DNA from: Mesorhizobium sp. NZP2077 | GTDB taxonomy: Bacteria; Pseudomonadota; Alphaproteobacteria; Rhizobiales; Rhizobiaceae | Assembly: GCF_013170805.1 (NCBI RefSeq) | Contig: NZ_CP051293.1 | Coordinates: 1,550,001-1,614,000, forward strand | Reading direction: 5' to 3' | Length of the DNA stretch: 64,000 nt | Shown: positions 54,877 to 64,000 of the stretch, piece after piece | Numbering within the stretch: position 1 is the stretch's first letter | Layout: every line of letters starts with the position of its first letter | Notes under the pieces: model-generated | Told to the model about the DNA's origin: nothing | What the model saw: only the letters and a program-made list of their open reading frames with translations | Database searches by the model: none | Translations under genes and position numbers: made by a program

Positions 54877-56229
54877 ATGACTATGATCAAGCGGGGCTTC
54901 GTTGCCCTCGCCGCTGGTGCGCTCAGCACCGCGCTGGCGATGCCTGCCTTTGCGGAACCGGTAAAATTCGATTTCTGGTTCGGCCTTTCGGGCGACCTCG
55001 CCCGTGTCGTCGACACGATGTGCAAGAACTTCAACGCCTCACAGACCGACTATGAAGTCGTCTGCACCAGCCAGGGCAACTACGACGCTACGCTGCAGAA
55101 TACCATTGCGGCCTTCCGCGCCGGCAAGCAGCCCGCCATCGTCCAGGTCTATGACGTCGGCACCGCCACCATGATGCTGTCGGGCGCCTACAAGCCCGCC
55201 GACAAGCTGATGGAAGAAAACGGCTACAAGATCGACTACGCCGACTATTTCCCCGGTATCGCGCGCTATTACGCCACGTCGAAGGGCGAGATGCTGTCTT
55301 TCCCGTTCAATTCGTCGACCGCGCTGATGTACTGGAACAAGGATGCCTTCGCCAAGATCGGCAAGACCGAAGCGCCAAAGACCTGGGAAGATGTCGGCGC
55401 CGACCTCAAGGCCATGAAGGATGCCGGCTATGAGTGCCCGATGGCCATCAACATCTCGGCCAATGAAAGCTGGCAGCTGATGGAGCAGTTCTCGGCCATC
55501 CACAACCAGCCGATAGCCACCAAGAACAACGGCTATGACGGCCTCGACGCCCGCCTCGAAGTCAACAAGACCAAGTTCGTCCAGTACGTCACCGATCTGA
55601 AGAAGTGGTATGACGCCGGTCTCATCAAGATCAAATCCAAGGACCTCGGCCAGGACATGGTCCAGGCCTTCGCCTCGGGCACCTGTCAGGTCATCCTGAC
55701 CTCGGTCGGCGACCACGGTACCGTCGGCAGGACCCAGAAGGAAGGCATGAAGTGGGATGTCGCCGAGCTGCCGGTCTATGCCGGCACCGAGCGCAAGAAT
55801 TCGCTCGTCGGCGGCGCTTCTTTGTGGGTCCTCTCCGGCAAGTCGGATGCGGAATACAAGGGCGCGGCCGCGTTCCTCAACTTCATCCACGACCCCAAGA
55901 CGGCTCTGTTCTGGTCGACCAACACCGGCTACATCCCGGTGACCAAGTCGGGCTTCGACTACATGAAGGGCCAGGGGTTCTACGACAAGGCACCCTACAA
56001 GGGCCGTGAAACCGCGATCGCCAGCCTGACCGCGTCCGAGCCGACCGAAATCACTCGCGGCATCCGGCTGGGCAACTTCACCCAGATCCGCGCCGAGTTC
56101 GGAACGCAGATGCAGGCGATCTTCGCCAACAAGGTCAGCGTCCAGGAAGGCCTCGACACGCTGGTCAAGAATGGCGACGCCATCCTTGAGCGCTTCCAGC
56201 AGACCTATCCGGGCAAGACCCTGCCCTGA
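54877..56229 (+). CDS. ugpB: Glycerol-3-phosphate ABC solute-binding protein
   Basis: A 450-residue periplasmic protein with signal peptide MTMIKRGFVALAAGALSTALA ending Ala-Phe-Ala. It is a cluster-B binding protein whose segments EVVCTSQGNYDATLQNTIAAFRAGKQPAIVQVYDVGTATMM and SSTALMYWNKDAFAKIG resemble E. coli UgpB. It captures sn-glycerol-3-phosphate or glycerophosphodiesters for phosphate and carbon. The ATG at 54877 (after AGAGGG) is chosen over 54847. ugpA, ugpE and ugpC follow. A strong hairpin after it may lower downstream expression. Confidence 0.92.
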   Translation: MTMIKRGFVALAAGALSTALAMPAFAEPVKFDFWFGLSGDLARVVDTMCKNFNASQTDYEVVCTSQGNYDATLQNTIAAFRAGKQPAIVQVYDVGTATMMLSGAYKPADKLMEENGYKIDYADYFPGIARYYATSKGEMLSFPFNSSTALMYWNKDAFAKIGKTEAPKTWEDVGADLKAMKDAGYECPMAINISANESWQLMEQFSAIHNQPIATKNNGYDGLDARLEVNKTKFVQYVTDLKKWYDAGLIKIKSKDLGQDMVQAFASGTCQVILTSVGDHGTVGRTQKEGMKWDVAELPVYAGTERKNSLVGGASLWVLSGKSDAEYKGAAAFLNFIHDPKTALFWSTNTGYIPVTKSGFDYMKGQGFYDKAPYKGRETAIASLTASEPTEITRGIRLGNFTQIRAEFGTQMQAIFANKVSVQEGLDTLVKNGDAILERFQQTYPGKTLP

Positions 56230-56247
56230 TCGCTGGAAATTTTCGGG

Positions 56248-56290
56248 CCGCCCGTCGACTCCCGTGCTTCGAGTCGACGGGCGGTTGTTT
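56248..56290 (+). terminator. Attenuator hairpin between ugpB and ugpA
   Basis: CCGCCCGTCGACTC (56248-56261) and GAGTCGACGGGCGG (56271-56284) form a perfect 14-pair stem with a 9-base loop, followed by TTGTTT. It lies 19 bases behind the ugpB stop. Likely partial termination plus 3' protection so that the binding protein is made in excess over the permeases. Confidence 0.75.
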
Positions 56291-56340
56291 CGCGTATTTA
56301 ATGCAAACGTGACTGGCCGCTCAGCGGCATCGGTGGACCG

Positions 56341-57225
56341 ATGGAAAAACGCGTCACTTTCAGCAGTTGGACGATCGGCATCCTTTTCGCGGTGCCGCAA
56401 CTCCTCCTGATCTTCACGTTCTTCTACTGGCCGGCCGGCCAGGCGGTATACTGGTCGCTGACGCTGCAGCAGCCCTGGGGCGGCGGCAACATCTGGGTCG
56501 GGCTCGACAATTTCCGCTCGATCCTGGCCAACGCCGACTACTGGAACTCGATTACGGCCAGCCTCGTCTTTGCCGGCATCAGCACGGGGCTTGCGATGTT
56601 CATCGCGCTCGTGCTCGCCGCCTTGACCGATCGGCAGCTCGCCGGCTCGCGCCTCTATCGCGTGGTGCTGATCTGGCCCTACGGCATCGCCGCACCGGCG
56701 CTGGCGCTGGCGTTCCGCTTCATTCTGGCGCCGGAGGCGGGGTTCCTTTCCGTCATCAACCGGATGTGGCCGGGGATCTGGGATCCGGGTCTCGATGGCG
56801 CGGATGCCATGGCGTCGATCATCGTCGCCTTCTCGTGGAAGTATGTCGGCTACAACTTCATTTTCTTCATGGCCGCGTTCCAGGCCATACCCCGCTCGCT
56901 GATCGAGGCCGCCGCAATGGATGGTTCGGGCGTCATCAGGCGTTTCTGGGACATCCAGTTCCCGCTGATCACGCCAACGATCTTCTTCCTTTTGGTCATC
57001 AACATCACCGAAAGCTTCCAGGATTCCTTCGGCATCGTCGACATCATGACATCAGGCGGCCCGGCGAACTCGACCAATCTGATGGTCTACAAGATTTATT
57101 CCGACGGCTTTAAAGGTTTGGATTATTCGGGTGCCGCTGCGCAGAGCATCATCCTGATGATGCTCATTATCGTGCTCACCATCTTCCAGTTCCGCTTCAT
57201 CGAGCGGCGGGTGCATTACGGGTGA
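56341..57225 (+). CDS. ugpA: Glycerol-3-phosphate ABC permease
   Basis: A 294-residue inner-membrane subunit with about six helices. The cytoplasmic EAA loop is EAAAMDGSGVIRRFWDIQFPLITPT. IGILFAVPQLLLIFTFFYWPAGQAVYWSLTLQ is typical of UgpA. It follows ugpB after a hairpin-bearing gap of 111 bases and precedes ugpE by 7 bases. Confidence 0.93.
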   Translation: MEKRVTFSSWTIGILFAVPQLLLIFTFFYWPAGQAVYWSLTLQQPWGGGNIWVGLDNFRSILANADYWNSITASLVFAGISTGLAMFIALVLAALTDRQLAGSRLYRVVLIWPYGIAAPALALAFRFILAPEAGFLSVINRMWPGIWDPGLDGADAMASIIVAFSWKYVGYNFIFFMAAFQAIPRSLIEAAAMDGSGVIRRFWDIQFPLITPTIFFLLVINITESFQDSFGIVDIMTSGGPANSTNLMVYKIYSDGFKGLDYSGAAAQSIILMMLIIVLTIFQFRFIERRVHYG

Positions 57226-57232
57226 GGATGAC

Positions 57233-58147
57233 ATGGTAGAGCGCACCCCATTCCTCAATTTCTTCACGCATCTGATCCTGTTCGTCGGCTTCGTCTTCTG
57301 CATCGCGCCGTTCGTGGTCGTGGTGATTGCGGCGTCGCACAACCTGCGGGATGTCAACGATGTGCCGATGTCGCTGCTGCCGGGCAGCGACTTCTGGGTC
57401 AACATCAAGACGGCGTGGGTGACGGCCGATCTCGGCCCCAAGCTGCTCAACAGCTTCATCGTCGCCGGCGGCGTGGCGGCGGGCAAAGTGATCATTTCGG
57501 CGCTCACCGCCTTCTCGATCGTCTATTTCCGCTTTCCCGGCCGGATGTTCATCTTCTGGCTGATCTTCGTCACCCTGATGCTGCCGCTGGAAGTTCGCAT
57601 CGTGCCGACCTACGCGGTCGTCGCCAACGTGCTGTCGCCCTATCAGACCATCCTCGACGTGACTGGCTTGAGCTGGCTGATCGAGAAGGTGTCAGGCGTG
57701 CAGGTCTCGCTCAGCCTCGGGCTGCTCAATTCCTACCCCGGCCTGATACTGCCGCTGGTCGCCACCGCCACCGGGACGTTCCTGTACCGGCAGTTCTTCC
57801 TGACGGTGCCGGATGAGCTCACCGAGGCGTCGCGTATGGATGGTGCAGGACCGCTGCGTTTCTTCATCGACGTGCTTTTGCCGCTGTCGCGCAACAACAT
57901 GGCCGCGCTCGGAACCATCATGTTCCTGTGGGCCTGGAATCAGTATCTGTGGCCCCTGCTCATTACCACTGACCAGTCGCATGCGATGGCGGTGACCGAA
58001 CTCAAACAGCTGATCCCTAATGTCGGCGGCACTCCGGAATGGCACATTGCCATGGCCGGCACGCTAATCGTGATGCTGCCGCCGCTGCTTGTCGTGGTGC
58101 TCATGCAACGCTGGATCGTGCGTGGCCTGATCGCCACCGAGAAATAA
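57233..58147 (+). CDS. ugpE: Glycerol-3-phosphate ABC permease
   Basis: A 304-residue inner-membrane subunit with about six helices and the EAA loop [25 protein letters not shown]. It pairs with UgpA to form the channel. The N-terminal [31 protein letters not shown] fits. GAGG precedes the ATG, 7 bases after ugpA. Confidence 0.93.
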   Translation: MVERTPFLNFFTHLILFVGFVFCIAPFVVVVIAASHNLRDVNDVPMSLLPGSDFWVNIKTAWVTADLGPKLLNSFIVAGGVAAGKVIISALTAFSIVYFRFPGRMFIFWLIFVTLMLPLEVRIVPTYAVVANVLSPYQTILDVTGLSWLIEKVSGVQVSLSLGLLNSYPGLILPLVATATGTFLYRQFFLTVPDELTEASRMDGAGPLRFFIDVLLPLSRNNMAALGTIMFLWAWNQYLWPLLITTDQSHAMAVTELKQLIPNVGGTPEWHIAMAGTLIVMLPPLLVVVLMQRWIVRGLIATEK

Positions 58148-58160
58148 CAGGAGACAAAAA

Positions 58161-59261
58161 ATGGCCTCCATCACCATTCGCGGCGTCAAGAAGAATTACG
58201 CTAAGACGCAGGTCGTGCACGGCGTCGACCTCGACTTCGCCTCGGGGGAATTCGTCGTCATCCTGGGGCCGTCCGGCTGCGGCAAGTCCACGCTGCTGCG
58301 CATGATCGCCGGGCTGGAAGACATTTCCGGCGGCACGATCTCGATCGACGGCATCGTCGTCAACAAGCTGGAACCACGCGAGCGCGGATGCGCCATGGTG
58401 TTCCAGAACTACGCGCTCTATCCGCATATGAGCGTGGGGCAGAACATAGGCTATTCGCTCAAGGTCGCCGGTGTTCCCGCCGCTGAACGCACACAGCGCA
58501 TCCAGTCGGTCGCCCGCACGCTCGAACTCGAACATCTGCTCGACCGCAAGCCGATGGCGCTTTCCGGCGGCCAGAGGCAACGCGTCGCCATGGGCCGGGC
58601 GATGATCCGCGAGCCGAAAGTGTTCCTGTTCGACGAGCCGCTGTCCAATCTCGACGCCAAGCTGCGCGTCCAGATGCGCTCGGAAATCCGTAAGCTGCAT
58701 CGCCGGCTGAACGCCACCTCCGTCTTCGTCACCCACGACCAGGTCGAGGCGATGACGCTGGCCGACCGGCTGGTGATCATGAACGGCGGAAAGGTCGAGC
58801 AGGTCGGCACGCCAGGTGAGATCTACACCCGGCCGGCCAGCCGCTTTGTTGCCACCTTCGTCGGTGCACCGGCGATGAACATTCTCGAAGGCACGGTCGA
58901 TCTCGACGGGCTGTCGCTGCTCGGCGGCAGCCGGCGGCTGGCGATGACACGCACCGGCCTGCCGGTCGGCACGAAGGTCGCGATGGGCATCCGGCCGGAA
59001 GCCGTCCGGCTGGCGGCGCCCGGCACGACAGGCGCGATCGACGCCACCGTCGACCTGGTCGAGGAACTGGGTGCGGGGCGGGTCATCTATGTCGATCTCG
59101 ACGGCGCGCCGTTTTCGGTGATGACGTCCGAGGCCATCCACCCAGAGCCCGGCAGTACGGTCGGCCTGAAGATCTCGCCGGAGGACATGCATTTCTTCTC
59201 GTCGGAGACGGGAAGCCGCCTCGATGTCTTCAAGGCGTCCGTTCCCGAGCCGGCGCTCTGA
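58161..59261 (+). CDS. ugpC: Glycerol-3-phosphate ABC ATPase
   Basis: A 366-residue ATPase. Walker A is [14 protein letters not shown] (about residues 37-50), the signature [15 protein letters not shown], Walker [18 protein letters not shown]-loop [12 protein letters not shown], and a C-terminal regulatory (TOBE) domain with [11 protein letters not shown]. It completes ugpBAEC. The stop lies 34 bases from the convergent iron ABC ATPase. Confidence 0.94.
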   Translation: MASITIRGVKKNYAKTQVVHGVDLDFASGEFVVILGPSGCGKSTLLRMIAGLEDISGGTISIDGIVVNKLEPRERGCAMVFQNYALYPHMSVGQNIGYSLKVAGVPAAERTQRIQSVARTLELEHLLDRKPMALSGGQRQRVAMGRAMIREPKVFLFDEPLSNLDAKLRVQMRSEIRKLHRRLNATSVFVTHDQVEAMTLADRLVIMNGGKVEQVGTPGEIYTRPASRFVATFVGAPAMNILEGTVDLDGLSLLGGSRRLAMTRTGLPVGTKVAMGIRPEAVRLAAPGTTGAIDATVDLVEELGAGRVIYVDLDGAPFSVMTSEAIHPEPGSTVGLKISPEDMHFFSSETGSRLDVFKASVPEPAL

Positions 59262-59295
59262 TTTTCAAGCCACCGCGCGCCGAGCTGTTGGCCGC

Positions 59296-60378
59296 TCAGG
59301 CGAACACATGCGCCTTTCCCGACACGGTGAGCCGCACGATCTCACCGACCGCCGGCGCGTCCATGCCGGATTTGCGCAGGATCAGCGGTGTGTTGCCGAT
59401 CGCGGCGGCATCCGGCGGATCGGCATTGTTCAAGAGCCTCACCGCGATCGTGCATGTCGAGCCGGCGAATTCCGATTCCGTCACTTGGCCGAACAACATG
59501 TCAGTGGTGCCCGACATGCCTTCGCGCGATGTTCTCTTGAGGGCAATCTGCTCCGGCCGCAGCATGATGCGGGCGATATCGCGGCTGTCATTGGTATCGA
59601 CGGCGATGCGGCCGAGCGGCGAGTTGGCGAAACCACCCGCTATCTTCGCCGGCAGGATGATGGCGTCGCCGAGGAACTCGGCGATCATCCTGTCTTTCGG
59701 CTTGAGGTAGAGATCGCGCGGGGTGCCGACCTGCGAGAACTTGCCGTCGCGCATCACCGCCACCTGGGCAGCGAAGGACAGCGCCTCGGCCTGGTCGTGC
59801 GTCACCAGGATGGTGGTGATGCCGGCCGCCTCCAGCAGTTCGGCGACCGCCTTGCGCATCGAGGCGCGCAGGCCAGTGTCCAGGGCCGAGAACGGCTCGT
59901 CGAGCAGCATCAGCCGCGGCTTCATCGCCATGGCGCGGGCGAGCGCCACGCGCTGCTGCTGGCCGCCGGAGAGTTCGTGCGGGCGGCGCTTGAGGACCGC
60001 CTTGTCCAGCCCGACGATATAGGCGAGTTCGACGATGCGCTCGGCACGCTTATCCTCGCTCCGGTCCATGCCGAAACCGATATTGTCCGATATGGTCAGA
60101 TGCGGGAACAGGGCGCCGTCCTGCGCCACCACGCCGATGCCGCGGCGATGTGCCGGGACAGCGACGCCGTCCTTGGCCAGGACCTCGCCGTCGAGCACGA
60201 TGCGGCCCTGGTCCGGGGCCTCGAAGCCGGCGATCAGCCGCAGCAAGGTGGTCTTGCCGCAGCCGGAGGGTCCGACGATTGCGGTCCGGCTGCCGCTGGC
60301 GACACTGAGGTCGACGCCGGCAAGGGCTGCGACCGGGCCGTAATGCTTGGTGAGAGCGCTGATTTCGAGAAAGCTCAT
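59296..60378 (-). CDS. fbpC: Iron(III) ABC transporter ATPase
   Basis: A 360-residue ATPase: Walker [15 protein letters not shown], signature [15 protein letters not shown], Walker [17 protein letters not shown] and H-loop [11 protein letters not shown], then a C-terminal TOBE region with [11 protein letters not shown]. It powers the ferric-iron permease upstream. Overlaps the permease gene by 4 bases. A much longer frame upstream is a shadow of the permease. Substrate is inferred from the binding protein. Confidence 0.9.
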   Translation of the reverse strand: MSFLEISALTKHYGPVAALAGVDLSVASGSRTAIVGPSGCGKTTLLRLIAGFEAPDQGRIVLDGEVLAKDGVAVPAHRRGIGVVAQDGALFPHLTISDNIGFGMDRSEDKRAERIVELAYIVGLDKAVLKRRPHELSGGQQQRVALARAMAMKPRLMLLDEPFSALDTGLRASMRKAVAELLEAAGITTILVTHDQAEALSFAAQVAVMRDGKFSQVGTPRDLYLKPKDRMIAEFLGDAIILPAKIAGGFANSPLGRIAVDTNDSRDIARIMLRPEQIALKRTSREGMSGTTDMLFGQVTESEFAGSTCTIAVRLLNNADPPDAAAIGNTPLILRKSGMDAPAVGEIVRLTVSGKAHVFA

Positions 60379-61952
60379 CGTCCGGCCATCCGTTTCGACT
60401 GGACATAGAGCAGCCAGGTCAGGGGCAGCGACATCGCCACCATGATGAAGGCGTAAGGGGCGGCCGAGGCATAATCGATCTCGCCGCTGTAGGACCAGAA
60501 CGCCATCGCCAGTGTGCGGGTGCCGTTCGGCGCCAGCATCTGTGTCGCGGTCAGCTCGTTCATGATGCCGAGCGCCACCAGCGCCATGCCGGCCGCGGCA
60601 CCGGGCGCCGACAGACGGATGGTCGTCGACCACAGCGCGTTGAGCGGACGCCGGCCGAGGCTGGACGCGGCGCGCTCGAGTTCGACCGGCGCCTGGGCGA
60701 TCGAGGCGCGCAGGCTGACCAGGGCACGCGGCAGGAACATGAGTGCATAGGCGACCAGGATTGTGAACAGCGTCTGATAGAGGGGCAGGGCGATGCGCAC
60801 GGTGATGGTGACCAGCGCCAGCGCGATGACGACACCCGGTAGCGAGCCGACGATGTAGTTGCAACCCTCCAGGACGCGCTGCAACGGCCCCGGCGCGCGG
60901 ATCGAGATCCAGGCCATCGGCATGGCGGCGGCGGTGGCAAGCAAGGCGCCGGCAAGCGCCAGGAACAGCGTCTGGCCGAGCGCCAGGCCAATCTCGTCGA
61001 GACGCCAGACGTCGGCGCCACCGGCGACGAGCCAGCGGCCGATGGTGACGAACGGCACGCCAAGCGCCAGCAGTGTGGTGACGACAAGCAAGAGCAGGCT
61101 CGGTATGGTGGCACGGCCGAGGCGGGTGCGTTGCTGGTAGCGCGCCGCGCCGGAGCCGACACGGGCATAACGCTCCTCGCCGCGCACCAGCACTTCGAGG
61201 CCCAGAAGCACGAAGCAGCAGGTCACCAGGACGCCGGCCAGCATGTTGGCGGCCGGTCCGTTGAAGGTCGACTGGAACTGGTCGACGATCGCCGTGGTGA
61301 AGGTGTCGAAGCGGATGAAGACGTAGAGGCCGTATTCGGCCAGCAGATGCAGTCCGACCAGCAGCGAGCCGCCGCAGATGGCGAGCCTGAGCTGCGGCAC
61401 CACGACACGCCAGAAGACGCGCCAGGGTCCAAGGCCAAGGGCGGCGGCGGCATCCTCCAGCGCCGGGTCGAGGCGACGCAGCGCCGCCGATATGGGCAGA
61501 TAGAGGAAGGGGAAATAGGCGATCACGGACACCAGCACGCCGGCCCACAGGCCGTGCAGCCCGGGCACCATGGTGATCCAGGCATAGGAGTGGACGAAAG
61601 CGGGAATAGCGAGCGGCGCCACGCACAGCCACGCCCACAGCCTGGCGCCAGGCAGGTCGCTGCGCTCGGTCAGCCAGGCCAGCGCAACAGACAGCACGAT
61701 GGCGATCGGCACGGCCAGCAGCACCAGCAGCGTCGTATTGACCAGCAGCTCGCCGACGCGCGGCCGGAAGACCAGCGCCGAAACGGTCTCCCAGCCTGTC
61801 TGCACCGCGATCCAGATGATGAAGGCGAGCGGCACAAGGGCGAGCAGCGAGACGAGCACAGCGGCAGTGACAAGCCAGGGTGCGGCCCGCCGCCGCCTTC
61901 GACGCATCTTCATCGGCAGGTCCGAGCGCGCGAGATCGAGCGTGGGCTGCAT
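60375..61952 (-). CDS. fbpB: Iron(III) ABC permease, fused double unit
   Basis: A 525-residue protein containing two permease units in tandem, about twelve helices, as in FbpB/SfuB. Both EAA-type loops are visible: [24 protein letters not shown] and [23 protein letters not shown]. The Arg-rich [13 protein letters not shown] precedes the first helix. The ATG at 61952 ([11 protein letters not shown]) is preferred; Met at 61913 and 61991 are alternatives. 173 bases separate it from fbpA, holding an attenuator. Confidence 0.88.
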   Translation of the reverse strand: MQPTLDLARSDLPMKMRRRRRRAAPWLVTAAVLVSLLALVPLAFIIWIAVQTGWETVSALVFRPRVGELLVNTTLLVLLAVPIAIVLSVALAWLTERSDLPGARLWAWLCVAPLAIPAFVHSYAWITMVPGLHGLWAGVLVSVIAYFPFLYLPISAALRRLDPALEDAAAALGLGPWRVFWRVVVPQLRLAICGGSLLVGLHLLAEYGLYVFIRFDTFTTAIVDQFQSTFNGPAANMLAGVLVTCCFVLLGLEVLVRGEERYARVGSGAARYQQRTRLGRATIPSLLLLVVTTLLALGVPFVTIGRWLVAGGADVWRLDEIGLALGQTLFLALAGALLATAAAMPMAWISIRAPGPLQRVLEGCNYIVGSLPGVVIALALVTITVRIALPLYQTLFTILVAYALMFLPRALVSLRASIAQAPVELERAASSLGRRPLNALWSTTIRLSAPGAAAGMALVALGIMNELTATQMLAPNGTRTLAMAFWSYSGEIDYASAAPYAFIMVAMSLPLTWLLYVQSKRMAGR

Positions 61953-62052
61953 CAGCTCGGACGCCCCACGGTTGCGGCGGGGTGCCGGCAATCAAGGGAC
62001 CACGGTCGGCGGTCAGGAACGCAGCGTGTCGTCATCGACGAAGGCCATCTCG

Positions 62053-62092
62053 AAAATAAGCGCTCCCGCGGAAGGCAAGGTCCCGCGGGAGC
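62053..62092 (-). terminator. Attenuator hairpin between fbpA and fbpB
   Basis: Read on the minus strand, GCTCCCGCGG (62092-62083) pairs with CCGCGGGAGC (62071-62062) in a perfect 10-base stem, followed by CTTATTTT. This is a typical intrinsic terminator or attenuator, placed 34 bases behind the fbpA stop. It probably reduces permease expression relative to the binding protein, like the ugpB-ugpA hairpin. Confidence 0.78.
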
Positions 62093-62125
62093 ACGGTCTG
62101 ACGTCCTTATCAGGACGAACGGCAA

Positions 62126-63133
62126 CTAAAGCAAGCCGGCTGCGGTCATCAGGTCGGTGACCTTCTTGGAGTTCAGCTTTGTGGCGTCGACCTTCGGCGC
62201 CTGCAGATCAACCAGCTGCACCAGCTTCGGATTGGACTCGGCACCCTTGCCGACCGCGTATTCGAAGGAGGTCCCGTTCTTCAGCACATCCTGGCCGCCC
62301 TTGCCGGTCACCCATTTCAGGAAGGCCTGGGCTTCCTTCGGATGCTTGCTCGAGGCGAGCACACCGCCACCGGAGACCGAGACGAAAGCGCCCGGATCCT
62401 GGTTCTTGAAATAGTGCAGCGCGACGTTCTTGCTGTTCTCGCCGGTCTTGGCCTGATCGCCGAAGTAGTAATAATGGTAGATCACGCCGCCTTCGATCTC
62501 GCCGGCGTTGACCGCCTTCATCACCGTGCTGTTGCCCTTGTAGGCGGTGAAGTTCCCCTTCATCGCCTTCAACCAGTCCGCCGTGGCGGCCTCACCCTTG
62601 AGCTGCAGCAGCGCGCTGACGATGGCCTGAAAATCAGCGCCCGACGGCGAAGCGGCCCAGCGGCCCTTCCAGCTCGGATCGGCAAGATCAAGCAGCGACT
62701 TGGGCAACTGGTCGGCCTTGAGCTTGGTCGTGTTGTAGGCAAAGACGGTGCTGCGCGCGGCCACACCCACCCATTTGCCACTGGCGGCCTGATAGTCCTG
62801 CGGCACCTGAGCAAGGGTGTCGGCATCGACGGGCGCGAACAGGCCGGCATTCTCGACCAGCACCATGGCGGGCGAGTTCTCGGTCAGGAACACGTCGGCG
62901 GGCGAGGCGGTCCCTTCGGCGACGATCTGGTTGGAGAAGTCGCTGTCGCCGCCATTGCGCAGCGTGACCTTGATGCCGGTCTCCTTGGTGAACCCTTCGG
63001 CCCATTCCTTGGCCAGGCTTTCGTGCTGGGCGTTGTAGACGATGATGCCGGCATCCTCGGCCATCGCAGGAACCGCGGCCAGGCTGATTGCAAGTGCGGT
63101 GGCACCAGCAAGGGCGGAAAGGGTGAATTTCAT
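62126..63133 (-). CDS. fbpA: Iron(III) ABC solute-binding protein
   Basis: A 335-residue periplasmic protein with a signal peptide (FTLSALAGATALAISLAAVPAMA). The core IIVYNAQHESLAKEWAEGFTKETGIKVTLRNGGDSDF and the Tyr cluster in YHYYYFGDQ (about residues 215-225) fit ferric-binding proteins, which hold Fe3+ through two adjacent Tyr residues. The ATG at 63133 gives the signal peptide; the frame to 63172 is noise. A RirA-type box lies upstream. Confidence 0.92.
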   Translation of the reverse strand: MKFTLSALAGATALAISLAAVPAMAEDAGIIVYNAQHESLAKEWAEGFTKETGIKVTLRNGGDSDFSNQIVAEGTASPADVFLTENSPAMVLVENAGLFAPVDADTLAQVPQDYQAASGKWVGVAARSTVFAYNTTKLKADQLPKSLLDLADPSWKGRWAASPSGADFQAIVSALLQLKGEAATADWLKAMKGNFTAYKGNSTVMKAVNAGEIEGGVIYHYYYFGDQAKTGENSKNVALHYFKNQDPGAFVSVSGGGVLASSKHPKEAQAFLKWVTGKGGQDVLKNGTSFEYAVGKGAESNPKLVQLVDLQAPKVDATKLNSKKVTDLMTAAGLL

Positions 63134-63183
63134 AGCGTCATCCTCGATGTCGTTGGTCTTTGCACGCTGCACCTATCGATACC

Positions 63184-63198
63184 TGACAGACATAGTCA
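63184..63198 (-). promoter_or_regulatory. Iron-responsive (RirA/IRO-type) box upstream of fbpA
   Basis: TGA-N9-TCA at exactly the IRO-box spacing (TGACAGACATAGTCA on the plus strand), about 51-65 bases upstream of the fbpA ATG. In rhizobia RirA binds such boxes and represses iron-uptake genes under iron sufficiency. On the minus strand a TTGACT overlaps it, a possible -35 box. Match is seen; regulation is inferred. Confidence 0.6.
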
Positions 63199-63370
63199 AC
63201 ATTGGCGGCTGCTTCAATCGGTCGCTGAGGCGCAAAGGTCGACGCAAAGCGGACAATTCCATGTGATGGCAAGGTCTGTAAGGTGGACCCGGTACGCGGC
63301 TGTGCCTTCGGGACCCGCAAACTTTCGTGATTTGCCCGTAGTTTGGCTTGGACATTATTTCGCCGGCCAC

Positions 63371-63396
63371 GTAACAAATCAGTGCCGAGGCACGAA
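63371..63396 (+). promoter_or_regulatory. ECF sigma-type promoter before the sigma factor gene
   Basis: GTAACA at 63371-63376, then exactly 16 bases, then CGAA (63393-63396). The spacing and both elements resemble the GTAACC-N16-CGAA promoter described for Caulobacter SigF, quoted from memory. Together with the ribosome site GGGGGAG at 63400-63406 it points to self-activation of the sigma factor. Confidence 0.6.
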
Positions 63397-63415
63397 ATCG
63401 GGGGAGTGAACTCTT

Positions 63416-63967
63416 GTGAGCGGCAAGGACGAGGCCGAACTTTCCCGGCTGTTGCGGGCCGCGATCGCGGGAGACGAAAAGGCCTACGCCGACTTTCTTC
63501 ACCGGATTGCCGCGCTGGTGCGTGGTTTTGTCCGGCGCAAGATCGTGCAGGGCGGGGTCGATCCCGAGGATGTCGTGCAGGAAACCTTGCTGGCCATTCA
63601 TGTGAAACGGCATACCTGGCGCCAGGACGCGCCGGTGCTGCCTTGGATCTATGCGATCGCCCGCTTCAAGCTGATCGATGCGTTCCGGCGGCGCGGTCGA
63701 CGCATCGAGATCGATGTCGACGATATAGCCGAGACCTTTGCCGAGCCGGAGACCGAAACCGTCAGCGAGCGCGACATCAACCGGGCGCTGGACGGGCTGC
63801 CGCCGGCCCAGCGTTCCGTGGTTTCGGCGGTATCCGTGGAAGGCCGCTCGATCGGCGAGACGGCAGCGAAGTTCGGCATCAGCGAGACGGCGGTGCGTGT
63901 GTCGCTGCATCGCGGACTTGCCGCCATAGCCAAGCGATTTGGGCAGGGGCGATTCGGGCGGGAATGA
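63416..63967 (+). CDS. ECF sigma factor, SigF-like
   Basis: A 183-residue sigma-70 family protein with only regions 2 and 4. Region 2 includes FLHRIAALVRGFVRRKIVQGGVDPEDVVQETLLAIHVKRHTW, region 4 the recognition-helix stretch GETAAKFGISETAVRVSLHRGLAAI. The start is GTG, set by GGGGGAG upstream. A gene starting 2 bases after the stop resembles its membrane anti-sigma factor. The group (SigF/NrsF of alphaproteobacteria, oxidative or metal stress) is inferred from that pairing and the promoter. Confidence 0.88.
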   Translation: MSGKDEAELSRLLRAAIAGDEKAYADFLHRIAALVRGFVRRKIVQGGVDPEDVVQETLLAIHVKRHTWRQDAPVLPWIYAIARFKLIDAFRRRGRRIEIDVDDIAETFAEPETETVSERDINRALDGLPPAQRSVVSAVSVEGRSIGETAAKFGISETAVRVSLHRGLAAIAKRFGQGRFGRE

Positions 63968-63968
63968 C

Positions 63969-64000
63969 ATGAGGACCGAGGATCTCATCAAGGCGCTGGA
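63969..64000 (+). CDS. Start of a probable DUF1109 (NrsF-like) anti-sigma factor, cut by the window end
   Basis: Only the first ten codons are present (Met-Arg-Thr-Glu-Asp-Leu-Ile-Lys-Ala-Leu). This resembles the start of DUF1109 membrane anti-sigma proteins that pair with SigF-type ECF factors. The ATG begins 2 bases after the sigma gene stop, as expected for co-translation. Assignment rests mainly on context. Confidence 0.5.
   Translation, partial: MRTEDLIKAL

Noticed and set aside
59296..61995. 899-codon frame on the minus strand
   Set aside because: The true product is the 360-residue ATPase from 60378; the remainder is a shadow of the permease gene.
63173..63991. Minus-strand frame opposite the sigma gene
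   Set aside because: Shadow of the ECF gene with no motif; it would also overlap the promoter.
1..64000. CRISPR arrays, IS elements, prophage, tRNA and rRNA genes
   Set aside because: No regularly spaced repeats, transposase-like or integrase-like proteins, or tRNA cloverleaf patterns were seen; only short palindromic repeats are present.

Overview
The window is a GC-rich chromosomal segment from an alphaproteobacterium of the Hyphomicrobiales (Rhizobiales). Gene order and protein flavour point most strongly to Mesorhizobium or a close relative; this is inferred from memory of gene neighbourhoods, not from a search. Supporting signs are the bolA / J-protein / cobS / cobT block, a SAM-II riboswitch before metX, hpt next to a cpdR-like regulator, a ugpBAEC operon, a RirA-type iron box, a CtrA-type box and rhizobial palindromic intergenic repeats. 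No tRNA, rRNA, IS element, prophage or CRISPR array was seen.

Layout. 0.1-2.8 kb: aroK-aroB and a CorC-type CBS protein that has lost its membrane domain. 2.9-5.4 kb: a secreted alpha/beta hydrolase and a ThDP enzyme. 5.4-10.6 kb: bolA, a J-domain protein, cobS and cobT (aerobic cobaltochelatase) and a secreted phytase-like esterase. 10.8-13.6 kb: an ArsR/SRPBCC pair, a spermidine-synthase-like protein, the queuosine-precursor transporter yhhQ with a candidate preQ1-I riboswitch on its start codon, and rpmB. 13.8-21.2 kb: a DUF3108 protein, a DMT exporter, lysoplasmalogenase, a cupin, gloB, a methyltransferase, a YddA-type ABC exporter and a DUF1194 protein. 21.3-24.0 kb: a lower-GC patch with two glycosyltransferases and a DUF1330 protein. 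24.0-28.2 kb: metXW (SAM-II controlled) divergent from hisC-tyrC. 28.2-36.2 kb: a frameshifted PfkB kinase, DUF2125, ChaC-like, aldo/keto reductase, LysE exporter, plsC, and a LysR-controlled redox/enzyme cluster. 36.2-42.5 kb: ydcF-ftsX-ftsE, hpt, cpdR and a TPR protein. 42.5-54.5 kb: a LysR/DMT pair, TIGR02302, a threonine dehydratase, argH-lptM-lysA, tlpA and an MHYT-GGDEF-EAL protein. 54.9-63.1 kb: ugpBAEC (glycerol-3-phosphate uptake) facing an fbpABC-type iron importer. 63.4-64.0 kb: an ECF sigma factor and the start of its likely anti-sigma factor.

How it works together. Most genes are core metabolism: the shikimate to Tyr/His branch (aroK, aroB, hisC, tyrC), Met, Arg and Lys synthesis, B12, purine salvage, and division (ftsEX near a CtrA-type box). 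Between these sit small accessory modules that appear to interrupt conserved blocks. The most rewarding observations are regulatory or genome-decay signals: the candidate preQ1-I switch whose pseudoknot uses the AUG, the ECF autoregulatory promoter, the hairpin covering the LysE ribosome site, paired attenuators after both solute-binding-protein genes, the 5-base frameshift in the PfkB kinase, and the CorC protein lacking its CNNM domain. No clearly new multi-gene defence or mobile system was found.
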